From the NCBI RefSeq assembly GCF_036850765.1, contig NC_089492.1, positions 170,932,296 to 170,996,295 of the forward strand: a stretch of DNA of 64,000 bases. Direction: 5' to 3'. This stretch comes from Saccopteryx bilineata. Taxonomy: Eukaryota; Chordata; Mammalia; Chiroptera; Emballonuridae. A program made the translations under genes and the position numbers. Shown one piece after another: positions 10,971-23,310 of the stretch (position 1 is the first letter of the stretch; each line of letters begins with the position of its first letter). A model generated the notes under the pieces. That model worked only from the letters and a program-made list of their open reading frames with translations, did not search any database and had not been told where the DNA came from.

Positions 10971-11392
10971 AAAAATTATACCCTGACCTGTGGTGGCGCA
11001 GTGGATAAAGCATCGACCTGGAATACTGAGGTTGCCGGTTCAAAACCTTGGGCTTGCCTGGTCAAGGCACATATGGGAGTTGAAGCTTCCTGCTCCTCCC
11101 CCCCCTCTCTCCCCCCTCTAAAATGAATAAATAAATAAAAATAATTTTAAAAAGAAGTTAAAAAAAAGCCTGACCTGTGGTGGCACAGTGGATAAAGCGT
11201 CGACCTGGAAATGCTGAGGTCGCCGGTTCGAAACCCTGGGCTTGCCTGGTCAAGGCACATATGGGAGTTGATGCTTCCAGATCCTCCCCCCTTCTTTCTC
11301 TCTGTCTCTCTCTCCTCTCTCTCCCTCTCTGTCTCTCTCTCTCCCTCTCTCTCTCCTCTCTAAAAATGAATAAATTAAAAAAAAATTATACC
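10971..11392 (+). mobile_element. Tandem pair of tRNA-derived SINEs (type B)
   Basis: Two copies of a SINE with head 'ctgacctgtggtggc' lie head to tail at 10983-11168 and 11169-11380. Each has an internal 'gcttgcctggtcaaggcaca', a CT-rich 3' part and an A-rich tail. One 12-bp duplication, aaaaattatacc, at 10971-10982 and 11381-11392, brackets the pair. The second copy either inserted into the tail of the first or the two moved together. Confidence 0.85.
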
Positions 11393-11560
11393 ATTTTGCC
11401 TTCCCACTAGCAATGAATGAAATTTCCTATTGTTCCATCTTTTCGTCAGCACTTGCTATTCTCAATGTTTTTTTTATTTTGGCTGTTCTAATAGATGAAT
11501 AGTAGTCTATCACTGTGGTTTTAATTTTCAATCCCCTGATGATATATGATGTTCAGCATC

Positions 11561-12424
11561 ATTTTCTTTTTTAACCTTATTTTTTTTTATTTAATTAATT
11601 GTGTTTAAATAGATTCTAGGGTCACCCTGAATGCATCTCCCTCCACCCTATTCCCCTCAATATCTCCCTTGCCCCCCTCATTACAGCACCCTCCCCCCTT
11701 CCCTTCAGGTTTATCCCATCCTATCATCCCCTTTCCCTCTGTCCTCTTTTCCTCTGTTCCCTTTGATCTCTCCTCTGCCTCAAATTTGTTCTTCCGTTCA
11801 CATTGTTTATTGGATTTCTCAAATGAGTGAGGTCATATGATATTTTTCTTTCTCTGCCTGTATTATTTCACTCAACATAATAGTTTCAGGTCCCTCCATA
11901 TTGTTGCAAAAGGTAATATTTCCTTCTTTTTCATAGCCTCATAGTATTCCATTGTATATATGTACTACAGCTTTTTAATCCACTTGTCCACTGACAGACA
12001 CTTGGGTTGTTTCCAGATCTTTGCTATTATGAACAATACTGCCATAAACATGGGGGTGCATTTCTTTTTTTCAGTCGGTGATATGGTGTCCTTGGGATAT
12101 ATTCCTATAAGTGGGAAGGCTGGGTCAAAGGGCAGTACCATTTCTAATATTTTCAGGAATCTCCATACTGTTCTCCACAGTGGCTGCACCAGTCTGCATT
12201 CTCAGCTGCAGTGCAGGGGGGTTCCCCTTTCTACACATTCTCGCTAGCACCTATCATGTGTTGTTTGTCAATGAGAGTCATTCTGACTGGTGTGAAGTGG
12301 TATCTCATTGTGGTTTTAATTTGCATTTCTCTAATGATTAGTGATGTTGAACATTTTTTTATTTGTCTTTTGACCATCTGTATGTCCTCTTTGGAGAAAT
12401 GTCTATTCATTTCTTATGCCCATT
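11561..12424 (-). mobile_element. L1 3' fragment, ORF2 C-terminus, minus strand
   Basis: The minus-strand frame at 11965-12189 reads as the L1 ORF2 C-terminal region (key string PLIGIYPKD and KQPKCLSVDKWIKK). The T-rich start near 11575 on the plus strand is the reversed poly(A) tail. It is a 5'-truncated copy of an older L1 subfamily than those at 51 and 56 kb. Confidence 0.8.
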
Positions 12425-12853
12425 TTTTTATAAATAAATTTTTATTAATTTTAATGAGGTGGCATCAATAAATCAGGGTACATATATTCAAAGAAAACAT
12501 GTCCAGGTTATCTTGTCATTCAATTATGTTGCATACCCATCACCCAAAGTCAGATTGTCCTCTGTCACCTTCTATCTAGTTTTCTTTGTGCCCCTCCCCC
12601 TCTTCCTCCTTCTCCCCCCCCCCCCCCGTAACCACCACACTCTTGTCCATGTCTCTTAGTCTCGTTTCTATGTCCCACCAAGGTATGAAATCATGCAGTT
12701 CTTGTTTTTTTTTCTGATTTACTTATTTCACTCCGTATAATGTTATCAAGATCGAACCATTTTGTTGTAAATGATTCGATGTCATCATTTCTTATGGCTG
12801 AGTAGTATACCATAGTGTATATGTGTCACATCTTCTTTATCCAGTCTTCTATT
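12425..12853 (-). mobile_element. Young L1 3' end, minus strand
   Basis: Reversed L1 3' UTR with the block 'tgaggtggcatcaataaatc' and a poly-C run at about 12616-12628. It extends just into the end of ORF2 near 12720-12850. The same 3' end occurs at 15997, 51850 and 56230. It is strongly 5'-truncated and abuts the class II ERV relic. Confidence 0.85.
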
Positions 12854-13959
12854 TTTTTTTTACAGTGATTAAATCCTTTGAACAAACTCTTGGCCAATAC
12901 AGCAAGAATCCATAAAAGAGTAGTGTCCTTAACATGTTCACCAAGTCCAAGTTGGCACCAACACCATTGCAAATCCCTGCAAATGCAACCCAACCCCAAT
13001 TTAGTCCATTAGGAGCTGTCACAAGGAGCAGGAGTCCAGGAAAAGTCCACATCCAGGAAAAGTTTGCACGGCACTGGAATTGTTGTCAAAATTCTATACT
13101 TTGCAGCTCATATCCAAGTCCCAATGACCGCTGCTTCTAGCTGGTAATGATTCAGGTAGACTGGAAGAGCCATCTGCAGCATGTGTGGAGATGGAGCTTC
13201 TGTTCTCCTCTGCCTGGAGAGATGAGACCATGTTGCTTTTCCCTGGAGCTCTGCGACTGTGGCATGGTAAAAAGAACCTTGGGATACCCTAAGCTGGGTG
13301 GCAAAGGTAAATTCATAATAGAAGTTGGCAAAAGGGGGAAAGAGAGCTCTAAATTAGGAGTAGGTCTCAGCCTGAAATATGAGTAGGGCATTGAGGTAGA
13401 AGGAATAAAGGAAACACTATATATTAAACAAAGAAGCAGAAAATAGGACTATCAACACCCACAACAGAGATCTTTGAGGGAAGAATAAAAAATCTGACTA
13501 TTCAGGCAAGACATAGTTAAGTGGCCCTTGTGCAAGTGAGATCAGTTTATCTGCTTTTTGGAAGAAATACCCTAGGCTCATCCACAGTGTCATAGATGGG
13601 GCTGACAGCCCTGGGCACCTTCAGCCTTCAGTGGCAAACTCTAGCATTCTGGGCAAGGTTAGGTCATAGGTGGCTGGAGCAGGGCTGGAAGAGACTGAAC
13701 CCTCCCTTAGAGGAGCGAAGAGCAAGCCTACCTTTCAGTGTCCCTTTTTCCTCACAGCAAAGGCATGTAAGTCTGGCAGGCTTTAGCTCAATGATCTTCC
13801 TATTCAATATTGAAGCAGAACCCAGATGGAATCCTATGAGACCCCTTTGGGGCATTGGAACCTTTAAGGGCATATCCTAAAAGCTTGTAGTTCACCTGAT
13901 CTCTATTGGGCTTTTTCTGCCCCTTGGTACCTTAAAAGCCATGCTCAGAAGATCTCGCT

Positions 13960-14741
13960 GAGGGGTTTGAGGATCCCTATCTGCCTATATAAACATTTTC
14001 CATATATCTGGAGCTATTTGGAAAAAGACAAAACCGTGTTATTAGCTGGATCAAATAAAAGAAGGTAGAAGTTTGCAGGAGAAAAGATTTGGCATCTCCT
14101 GTTCATCAGCATTCAAAAAAATGTTTAAATTTTTAAAGTAAAAAGCATGATATGGTAGAACCATAGAAGTTCCAGGATATGACTCCCCCTTTTTAAATTT
14201 TTTAAATTGACCTTCAAATACTTGCTGGATACACTTTAATAATACCTTCACTTTAAAGATTGTAAGAAATACCCATAATTTGAAAGGTTTGACGAAATAA
14301 AGTAAATGCTTTTGCTACATATGCAGGAGCATTGTCAGTTTAACCAGTTTAGGAAATCCAATAATAGAAAAATGCATACAGACAATGAGCTATAACATGC
14401 TTAGCAGCCTCTCCTGTTCTGACAGAGGTCACTATAAATCCAGAATAGGTATCCACTGTAACGTGGACATAGGACTGTTTGCCAAATGAAGGTATATGAG
14501 TAACTTCCATTTGCCAAAGTTGTCCTGGTAGGAGTCCTTGAGGGTTAACTCCAAATGAAGGGAGAGACTGTAGTATAGGACCCCTTGGGCAGGATTTACC
14601 AATCTGCCGTGCTGCTTCCCAAGAAAGTTGAAACTGTATACACAGGGCTGCAGCATTCTGGTGATAAATAGTGTGAGACTGAATTGCTCGATCTGTCATG
14701 GTTGCTCCAAATAATTTTCTTTTGGGTAGCTTGATTAACAA
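13960..14741 (-). pseudogene. ERV integrase remnant
   Basis: An open stretch at 14349-14741 (130 codons) carries the end of the HHCC region and the start of the catalytic core. The first core aspartate is in the tryptophan-methionine-x-valine-threonine context typical of betaretroviral integrases, and a second Asp lies in VDTYSGF. The C-terminal part continues in other frames towards about 13960, with the usual 'LKKGE..YPGT'-like region recognisable near 14170. Frame breaks make it non-functional. Confidence 0.85.
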
Positions 14742-14784
14742 AGGAATTCCCTTGTGCTAAAGCTCCAGGGATCATGGAGTGACC

Positions 14785-15051
14785 TCAAGCATGTCCTATA
14801 AAACATGGAGCTTTATGTTGACATACAAGTCTTTGAAGAAGGAGGAACTGCTGAAATAGTTCATCAGCAGTTGTCCCTAAGACAGTAGTCTTTATATTGG
14901 AAACAACCATAAGTAAATATTTGCTGTCTGTATTTAGATTAAAGGAGGAATATGGCAAATGCTGAAAAGCCATGATAATGGCATATAATTCTAGTCTTTG
15001 AGCTGATTTTAAGTTGACCGTTTCAGTATAAAGTTGCCCATTGATTTGCAA
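14785..15051 (-). pseudogene. ERV RNase H remnant
   Basis: The 88-codon minus-strand frame contains QRLELYAIIMAF and NLNTDSKYL, matching the glutamate and aspartate active-site blocks of retroviral RNase H. It lies between the reverse transcriptase and integrase remnants, the expected pol order. Confidence 0.82.
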
Positions 15052-15140
15052 GAATGATTTGCCATTTAGTGGAAGTTTCCCAGAGCCATTGTTGTTGATC
15101 CTTTGAAAAAAGGAACAACAAAAATTTTGAGGCTCAAAAC

Positions 15141-15473
15141 CTATAAGCTGTAAGGGTCACCTATGCCCCTTAATAATCCAGGAGGCGACAAGATCAAAAT
15201 ATGGAAATGTATTCCATGGGCTATTAGATGGTTCAATGTGATGTGCCCAAGCTGTAGTTGTTCTTGTACCAATTGAGCAGCTGCCCTAAGTTTCTCCTGA
15301 GAAAGGGGCCATTGGTTTACCCATACAGGATTATCTAATTTCCAAGTAATTGGGTTTGCACAATGCATTATTGGGGTAGCAGGAGCTACCAAGGCCCCTA
15401 TGCTAAATTTTGGTATCCTAATCCACACCTTCTGGTATTGGGTGCCACTTGTATGGGGGTGACAATTCCTCAC
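15141..15473 (-). pseudogene. ERV reverse transcriptase N-terminal remnant
   Basis: The frame contains [18 protein letters not shown] and a following [11 protein letters not shown] block, hallmark of the fingers region of betaretroviral reverse transcriptases. The sequence then jumps within about 100 bp to RNase H. The palm with its catalytic YxDD motif is therefore deleted. Confidence 0.85.
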
Positions 15474-15916
15474 TGTTCTTTCCCTAGTCCCTTAGTGGGC
15501 AAAAATCCCCAATCAAGCATCTGAGTACTGGCTAAACCCTTAGGACTGACAAGCAATGTATTTTTCAAAACATCTCTACCCCACAAATTAACTGGCCAGT
15601 CAAGGAGCACATAAGGCTTAAAAAATCCAGAATGACCTTCTTAATCTTCCCAATGTAAAAAACTAGAACTTTGTTGAGGGGATTTACTCTGCCCTATACC
15701 TTGTAATTCTGTGGCTGCTACATGAGTGGGCCAGGAAAGAGGCCAATGTAGCTTAGCAATAACAGATACATCAGCTCCAGTATCTAAAAGTCCTTTAAAT
15801 TTATGCCCATGTATTGTTAGTTCCATTTCAGGGCGTTCCTGACCTATTTTTTTAAATCCAATTGGCAAAATCAGAGGAGCCAAATTACCAATTTTATTGG
15901 GGCTTCTTTTGTACAA
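15474..15916 (-). pseudogene. ERV protease remnant with G-patch-like end
   Basis: A 91-codon frame (15641-15916) holds the aspartic protease signature LLDTGADVSVI. A later, frame-shifted part near 15485-15510 shows a glycine-rich GLGK sequence like the G-patch that follows betaretroviral proteases. The shift and stops between the two parts disable it. Confidence 0.82.
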
Positions 15917-15996
15917 TAAGATGTAGCCTGAGAAGCAGAATTAGGATCCTCATACTATTCTTCCATCTGCCTGAATTAGCCGTGAGACAAATTCTT

Positions 15997-16860
15997 TTTT
16001 ATTATTATTAATTTTGATGGGGTGACATTGAAAAATCATGGTACATATGTTCAGAGAAAACATCTCTAGGTTATTTTGACATTTGATTATGCTTCATTCT
16101 CATCACCCAAAGTCCAATGGTCTTCTGTCATCTTCTAACTGGTTTTCTTTGTGCCCCTCCTCTCCCCCAAAACCCTCCCTCTCCTCCTCCCCACCCTTTA
16201 ACCCCCACACTCTTGTCTATGTCTCTGAGTCTCATTTTTATGTCCCACCTATGTATGGAATCATATAGTTCTTAGTTTTTTCTGATTTACTTATTTTGTT
16301 CAGTATACCATTTTTTGATTAAATGTAAATTGTGAAACCATAAGTATCCTAAAAGAAAACTTAGGCAGTAAGCTCACCAACATCTACGCAGCAATATCTT
16401 TGCTGAATTATTTCCACAGGCAAATTAAATAAAAGACAGGATAAACAAATGGGACTATATCAAACTAAAAAGCTTTTGCACAGCTAAAGACAATAAGAAC
16501 AGAATAAAAAGACAAATCACACAGTGGGAGAACATATTTGACAATACATCTGATAAGGCATTAATAACCAAAATTTATTTTAAAAACTTGTAAAACTCAA
16601 CACCATGAAGACAAACAATCCAATCAACATCATTTTAAATACTTATTTTTCATCTGTCCATATCTTTTTTGATTGGGGCTCTACCCAGAACTTTTGCCCA
16701 TTTTTAAATTGCAGTGTTAATTTTCTTATTAAGTTTTAAAAATTCTTTATACATTAGGGTAACTGTATTTTATCAATTATATGTTTTGCACATATTTTTG
16801 TCCCAGTTTGTTCCTAGTCTTTTGATTCTCCTAATGATATTACTTTTTAAAAATGTATGC
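15997..16860. mobile_element. Mosaic of L1 fragments
   Basis: 15997-16312 is a reversed young-type L1 3' UTR (minus strand). 16320-16640 reads on the plus strand as part of L1 ORF2 (key strings [16 protein letters not shown] and [15 protein letters not shown]). 16640-16860 is again minus-strand L1. Orientation switches suggest either several insertions or twin priming plus rearrangement. I could not define a clean target duplication. Confidence 0.65.
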
Positions 16861-17164
16861 AACACTGCTTACACTAAGAATATTATGAACTTAAGAACCT
16901 GCTGGTAATGTTGATTTTAATCTTTAAGTTCTAAGGAAGCACCGGTTTCTGTTTTCTGTGGAGAATATGGACAAAAAATGATTTAAGAGTTCTGGATTAC
17001 ATGTAATCAAAAAGTAATTTAATGACATTCAGATATTTCTTTAATCTCTTTGGACATGCATAGAGGTAGAATCCAGGCTGAATATTAAGGGTTAAAAGAG
17101 ATTAGTCTGAAGTCCCTTTAAGGATCATGTTAACACTAATGTTCTGTGACAATCTAGAAGAATT

Positions 17165-19100
17165 TATCCACTTATTCAATGAATCAATATTTATTTATTA
17201 TTTTTAAGTACCAGGAACTGTTGTACGTACTGAATGCTAGAGATATGCATGATCTTTGCCCATATATACCTTGCATTCAATTTCTGGAAGAAGAGTAAGG
17301 ATGGGTGGTGGAGGTGTAAATACAAAACACAATTGGTAAGACTTCTAAGAGTCTTGAAGAAGTACAGAATGCTATGAAATTATATAGTAAGTAGAATGAC
17401 TTATAAGGTGATTTGTGAAGGATGAATAGTTAAAAAAAAAAAGAAAAACAGTCAGTCTGATTGTATAGTGTGGATAAAGGCCATGAGCAGAAAGAAACAT
17501 GAACTTTTAGAGAAACAAAAGAAAAATTAGTATAGTTGGAACAGAAAGTTAAACAAAGAGGCACAAGAGAAAGCTGCTGAGGTTATTAAAAGGATTTAAG
17601 AGTGTGTATGTGTATTGTCAGTTGGCAAGATCAATAGAAGCAATTCCTTTCAGAAAAAAATACAAGGGAACAAAGTTGAGAAAGGATTTGAGTTTGGTGA
17701 GACAATGTTTGTGTGGTGTTAAACATTCAAGAGGCTTTTGTTATAGTCCAGGCAAGAGATGATGGTAGCTTAAAGTTTTATGTGGGTCGGGAGATTTAAA
17801 AAAATATATTTTGGGGTTAAAAATGGATATAAATTTCTGACTTATTATATTTTCTTGGAGGCAGTTAACAAAAAGGAGATATTAAAGATAATCTCAGTTA
17901 TCTGGATCATACAACTTGGTGAATAATGATGCTATTCATTGAGATAAGAAATAATGAAGGAAGATGAACTCTGACAAGGAGGGTGATACATTGTTAATAT
18001 GTAAATGTTGAAGTATCTGTGAAAAATGGATTGGAAATGTCAAGACAATTGCATCTATAGGTTAAGAGTTAAGAGGAAATTAGGAACTGAAGATTTAAAT
18101 ATTGAAAGTCATTAATAGTAAACATATGACTAATCTAGAGGATTATATCACTAGTCACAAAACATTTATTTGTACTGCCTTCCCTCCTCACTGCCATAAA
18201 AAGAATTTGATTCCTTGTTCCAAGATACAGGGTTTGCCATATGACTTGCGTTGGCCCATTGTATATTAATAACTGTGACAGAGTCAGAAGCTTAAAATGT
18301 GCTTATGAGGTTGGGCTTCTCCTGTTTTGCTATGGCCTTTCACCAGCCTCAGGGAGCTGCTGGTCCAAGGAATATGAAAGACATAAGCAGACCAGGAAAC
18401 AACTTGCAGCTTGAAGACATACCAAGTCATGTTTAGTCTAGATTAACTGGAGTCTAACTGATCTACAGATACATTGGCAAGATATCTGCCACTGGTGTTT
18501 TATTTATATTTCATGCAGAAAGAGCTAGCTAAGACATGGTTGTGAGCTCACTTAATGAGACAGTAAAAGGTAAAATGAAAAAAAGATGAGGGCAAATCTT
18601 GAGGAATGTCAACATTCAAAGTTAGGGTAAGGAGTGGCCAGATAAGAAAGGGAAAGATAAAGAGTTCATAATGCCAGGAGAGTGAAAGTTGCAGGGGTTA
18701 GTCAACAGTGACAAAATCCACTAAGTGCAGAAAAGATGATTTAGCAACATGGAAATTATTGGTAATATCAGCAAGAGTCACTTCAGTGGTGAGAGTGGAT
18801 ACTGTATGAGTGGAAACTATACAAACTGGAGAGATGGTATAAGGTAAAAGTATATAAGTAACTAGCACAGGGCAAGTAACACACATTAATTTACTGTTTG
18901 AAAGTGTTGAGTAATGAGAGAAAACACAAGAGCAGGAAAAAGAAAGGCATAATCAGTACTACAAAGTTACTGGGAATTTCGCAGGTGTTGGGATATGGAC
19001 CATCACATGACAACATATAGCTGGAGAAACTCTCTTTTATTATAGCTGCTGGGAAGAGGATTAGTGACAAGAAGTTGAGAAAACTTCCATTGGTAGCTTT
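17165..19100 (-). mobile_element. Long L2/CR1-type LINE relic
   Basis: Reading the minus strand, the 3' end lies near 17165 ('aatatttattt...'). The body includes a decayed reverse transcriptase: the frame 18698-18886 ends in LHLVDFVTVD, matching the L2 'DLSAAFDTVD' active-site block with substitutions. Nearly 2 kb long, it is interrupted by an MLT1-like segment at about 18160-18535. Ancient and inactive. Confidence 0.6.
18160..18535 (+). mobile_element. MLT1-like (MaLR) LTR relic
   Basis: Motifs 'tgacttgcgttggcccatt', 'ggtccaaggaatatgaa' and the order of the intervening blocks resemble MLT1 LTRs. It interrupts the L2 relic. Diverged; recognition only. Confidence 0.45.
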
Positions 19101-20409
19101 ACTTTTTTTTCTTAAAATATTGTAAAAGTGCTGAGAGTGAGTAAGGAAGTAGAGGTTTCAGAGGCTTCAGTCATGAGTGGGGAGACAGTGGCCTTCCATT
19201 TTACGTTGTACAATAGGGTTAAACCCACTTGCAATGAATGAGCAAAACATATTTTTCCTTAAGAGTTTTCACTTAAAGTTCAGCCAGGTTTTGCTTGTTT
19301 TTAATCAAGAAAAAGCATAATAAGCACACTCTTCTATGAGTGAAAATATCTGCATTAAATGTAAGTGGGATACTTCTGTTTTTTCTCTTCACTTATCTGT
19401 CTTATTCTCAGTTATTTTTTATGGCAATTATGCACAACCTGGAGTTGAAAACTTGGCTCCTCTTTCCCTTTTATTATGGAGTATTTGTTCCAAACTTCAA
19501 AATTTCAACTCACAGAATAAACTTAGGAAGCTTATGTAGACACACAAAGGGAGAACAAAAGGTGAGAGAAGAGAAAGAGAAAATTTTCAGCATAAATACT
19601 CTGGATCATCTGCAGCATTGAGATTTAACCTTGAAACTGTTCCAGGGTTTTCTTTTCATGAGCTCTGTGGCCAATTGCCTCCACATAGGCACACTTCTCG
19701 CTATAAAAATCTTTCTAAATTCGACAGCCGGGCCATATGTCATGCTGTTTCACTCTGAATTTCAGGCATAGCTCTCCCCAATCTACATGCAGTTATGTGG
19801 AGCAGTTGGCTTGCTAAAGGCTTACAACTTTACCAGAACCCTTGGAATCTATTATATCACAGATCAGAGGAAGGATGGATGTTAACTAAGACTACAACAG
19901 ACTTGTCTAAGTACTCATAATATCTAAAGATACTTTCAGAACCATCGTTTCAAGCAGGTTTATTCTGACTCTAATTATTACAGAAGAACCTTGCTGCAGA
20001 AGGAAAGATACCCTTCTCCGGAAAGCTATTGGCCACTTTCTTCTTTGAAAAGGTCAAGGTGAGGGCAGCTTTGTCTAATGGATTGACTGTGAGGAACTTC
20101 AGATAGGATTTCAGTGTGAAAGTTCTTTTGTGCTACAGGCATTGGTCTGAGACACAGTTAGTACAGATTGTTTGGTTTCCTTTATTGCAGGATCTCACCT
20201 GTTGCTTTGATGTCACAGTGAATGCCCTGCTGGGCTGCCAAGATTCACTGAGTCAGGAGGCCCTCATTTCACCAGCAGCTGAGGAAAGTGCCTGTTGACA
20301 GTTCACAGCTGACTCTCATCCCAGTGACTGCCCTCAGCCATAAAAAGTAGTTCTGCCTAATATTACATGCATGCTCAAGAGAAAAGCCATATTCAGTAAG
20401 TGGTCAGTA
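19101..20409. other. Unassigned sequence
   Basis: No recognisable repeat, exon or RNA gene. The open frames at 19336-19539, 19340-19621 and 20116-20298 overlap each other or lack any domain signature and look like chance. Confidence 0.45.
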
Positions 20410-20690
20410 TAGGGCTTTATTTGGGTTCCCTTGCCTCTCTTAGGGACATCTCTGTCGGACCCTCTCAGCTTCTGAACTTCCCGTGAGATCACCTGAAGCC
20501 CCTGCTCTAATTAAGTCTAACTGCAGCTTCTTTCTCTGGGAAGACCTGCTTTCTTCATTCTGTGTATCTGAGGACAATCCCCAATTACTCATCTGAGCAC
20601 AGATTCCCATCTCAGTGTTTGTTCCTCAGGAAACCAACTTAAGACACAGCCAGGAGTGGTCCTACAACACAAACTCTTAAAAGAGGTTTT
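20410..20690 (+). repeat. LTR-like segment, copy 1
   Basis: The segment contains 'cccgtgagatcacctgaag' and ends 'cctcaggaaaccaactta'. A diverged counterpart with the same block order is at 26030-26330. The pair may be the LTRs of one ancient retroviral element whose interior now holds the hAT transposon. The family is not assigned. Confidence 0.4.
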
Positions 20691-22499
20691 AGAACTGGAT
20701 TATCTGCCAGCCTGCTGACAATAGGGTCATTATTACCCCAGATAAATAGAATACTGAGAACTTCTGGAAAGTAGTGGTATACTATTTTATTAAAACTTTC
20801 ACCAGTAGTAAACTGGTGAACTAGGATAGGATACCAGTGTGAATTCCAGTAAATATGGTAATCAGTGTAATCAACTTGCCACTAAGTGGTTGGTTGGTTC
20901 CCTCAGTAGGTAATATCATGTTAAGGATCAAGAGTTACTGAAACATGAAACATTCAGCTATAGGATTAACTGGAGGATTGGAATTCATGCTTTTGGGCTC
21001 ATGTGCTGCCTTAATCTCTATTGCTCTGAAGTACTCTGTTCATAGACAAATGAGCCAACATGTGGAATTAATGGGAAAGCCTGGCTAATATCAACTGGCT
21101 GAGTCATTTTGTCTACTGCTTGCATAGTGCCTCTTTCACAGCAGAGGGTCCAAAGTCGATGTTATCATATAATACAAAGATTTCACACATCCTACCCCTC
21201 ATCCATAGATCTAAGGTAGATACCTCTTCCCAGACTTTCTTGTGCCTAGCCTTTCTCTTTCAAGGCTTCTGACTAGTGACAAAATCATTCAGTTCTACCT
21301 ATAAATCCATGTATATACTTTACTCTTACATAAAGTAGATGACCACATAAACTGCCCAAAGCTTTTTTTCTTCACCATTATCTTTTAGGGGCAACTCTGA
21401 GCGAAGTTTTAGTGCAGAAGCAGTCAATTCTTGGCTTGGACTCACATACTAAATAAACCCATTTGTGAATCAAGCTTGGTCTTGTTCTCCTCCATCAGCT
21501 GGTTATCAGAGAACCAGCATGTGGCACAGAGGAGCTGACTGAGAAAGAGGTGCCCATGTGATATTAAGGGATGGCATGGGAGAATGTGTTATCTGTTGGT
21601 GCAACTTATTTGTACCCTCTTTGTTTGTGCCTAATCTTAAATTAAAGATATCTGGACTGGGGGAATCTTAGCATCTTCCATGTTAAGATGGATTGCTGCT
21701 GGAGCCATTTTTTATAATTTGGTGAATTTAGGGGTCCACATGGTGATTTGCTAAATTGGCTTTCCTGAAACATTACATAGTGTTATTGTTTTTTTCTTCC
21801 AGCACAGCTCTCTAATGCCATGAAGTTTTCTGAGTCCTTATTTCTCCAGTGCAGATAGCACCCAGTAATAGCCATGTAACCTTACAATTACTACTTTTGT
21901 AGAGCCTCTCAAATGCCTGTGTGTGTGTGTGTAATATATATATAAATATATATATATTCAAATATATATTTACTGGAATTCATACATATTTTAAATATAA
22001 ATTCTCATTTGCCACTCAAAGGTGTCAGCACCAATATTCAAGGGTTTACTGATTGTTTCTTTCAGCAAGATAAATCCCACATACATCACATTGTACCAAA
22101 GAACCCACTTCCCAGCAATGGAGGTGAGGCAGTGAGCACATGATCATGGGATTGACTGGTTCTGTCACCTATCACACCAACTAGAGGCTACTAACCTGAT
22201 GGGGAAAAGTGACAGCCACTGGAATATACAGTTTATTAGGTGTATATCACACCTGAGATAAATGATGTCCTAAAAAATGGACTGTCATCTGTACACAGAA
22301 AACAAACTAAATCCACAGCCATTATATATATATATAGTACTGGGTCCTCCATAGGTAGAACATATGGGCCCAGAAACCGGGAGTTAGAAGTAGAAGTGGT
22401 CTCAGTTACTATCCGTTTTTATGAGCCACTTACATAATCTGTTCTTCCTATCTTGCAGTTATACTCTGAGGGACATGCCCTGGATCCCAGAGAGAGAAC
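20691..22499. other. Possible old ERV interior, not resolved
   Basis: Sequence between LTR-like copy 1 and the hAT element. It has no readable protein domain. A GT/TA microsatellite lies at 21917-21958 and a TA run at 22325-22337. Confidence 0.35.
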
Positions 22500-22507
22500 T
22501 TCTAGCA

Positions 22508-22540
22508 TGGTGTTTCCCAACGTGGGGTCCACGCCCCACA
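22508..22540 (+). repeat. Left terminal inverted repeat of the hAT element
   Basis: TGGTGTTTCCCAAC opens the element and GCCCCAC follows at about 22532. The expected first bases from the right end are CA, so two outermost bases differ, which could weaken transposase recognition. Confidence 0.8.
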
Positions 22541-22981
22541 GGGGGACAATTCGATAGTTAAGGGGGGCAATTTGAAAATGGACTTGACACAACTTTAACA
22601 CTTTCGCCCCGGGCCATTTAAATGCAATGCTAGATATCGGTGCCAAATTTAACAAAAAATGCAATTCTTAAATAATTGCGATAAATAATTATTAAGTATA
22701 ATTTCGTTTGATGAGACCAAAATATCAACTGGGTGATTGGCGTCGTCAAGTAAACTTCATCCTGGGTTCACCGAGGAGTGTGCCGTCTGCCGTGGGGAAC
22801 CCCGGACGTTTTAAAAACTCGCTAAACAATGCAGTTATTCTCACCTAATTGGCCCATCGCAACTTCTGTAGTGTTTCACATAATTCAGTTGGTGTTAATT
22901 TGAAATAAATGTCAGTCAAAACTGTTGTAAAAGCTCATTGATTTAATAAATATACATATATATATTGTATAGATATAATTG

Positions 22982-23310
22982 GTAAGTATTTGATTTTATT
23001 TTTATCAATATTAAACTCCTTATTAAGTACTTCTTGCATCGGGGCTAGAAAGCACTAATATTTTATAAATATTATTGGGGCTATAATAGTGCATGCACGA
23101 CAATTTTAATTTTAGAAGCATAATTTCCAGAAAATTTTGTCAAGTGGAAAAAATATAGATACCTTTTGATTTGCAGTGGTAGTGTAGTGAATGTGTTATA
23201 TACATTTCAATAAATATGAATTTTTAGTATATGTTTACTCTATGTCATATTGAATATATTTTAACACATATTTTAATATTAGTTTTTAATTAATCTTATT
23301 TTTATTATAG
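22982..23310 (+). other. Candidate 5'-UTR intron of the hAT transposase transcript
   Basis: A consensus donor, G|GTAAGTATT, starts at 22982. A T-rich tract ending tttattatag gives an acceptor at 23309-23310, only 11 bases before the transposase ATG. Removing this 329-bp segment would join a non-coding first exon to the open frame. Prediction only. Confidence 0.5.

Larger units (their letters stand above)
10100..11560 (-). mobile_element. Old L1 (L1M-type) fragment, interrupted
   Basis: The plus strand shows the reverse complement of an old L1 3' part: 'agcagtgttaagtttacag', 'gtatcatacagaataatttt', 'tccattcactgattt' and 'caattgctggattgtatggt'. It is interrupted by a templated insertion at 10357-10522 and by two SINEs at 10983-11380. 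L1 sequence resumes on both sides of each. No functional frame. Confidence 0.75.
12854..15960 (-). mobile_element. Class II (betaretrovirus-like) ERV relic, gag-less
   Basis: On the minus strand the order is protease, N-terminal reverse transcriptase, RNase H, integrase, then an unassigned 1-kb segment that may be envelope. LTRs, gag and most of the reverse transcriptase catalytic domain are missing. Both edges abut L1 3' ends in the same orientation. It is an old, inactive fragment. Confidence 0.85.

Noticed and set aside
14349..14741. Domesticated integrase gene
   Set aside because: The open stretch is only part of the domain, with breaks on both sides and no start context, in a clearly decayed pol relic.
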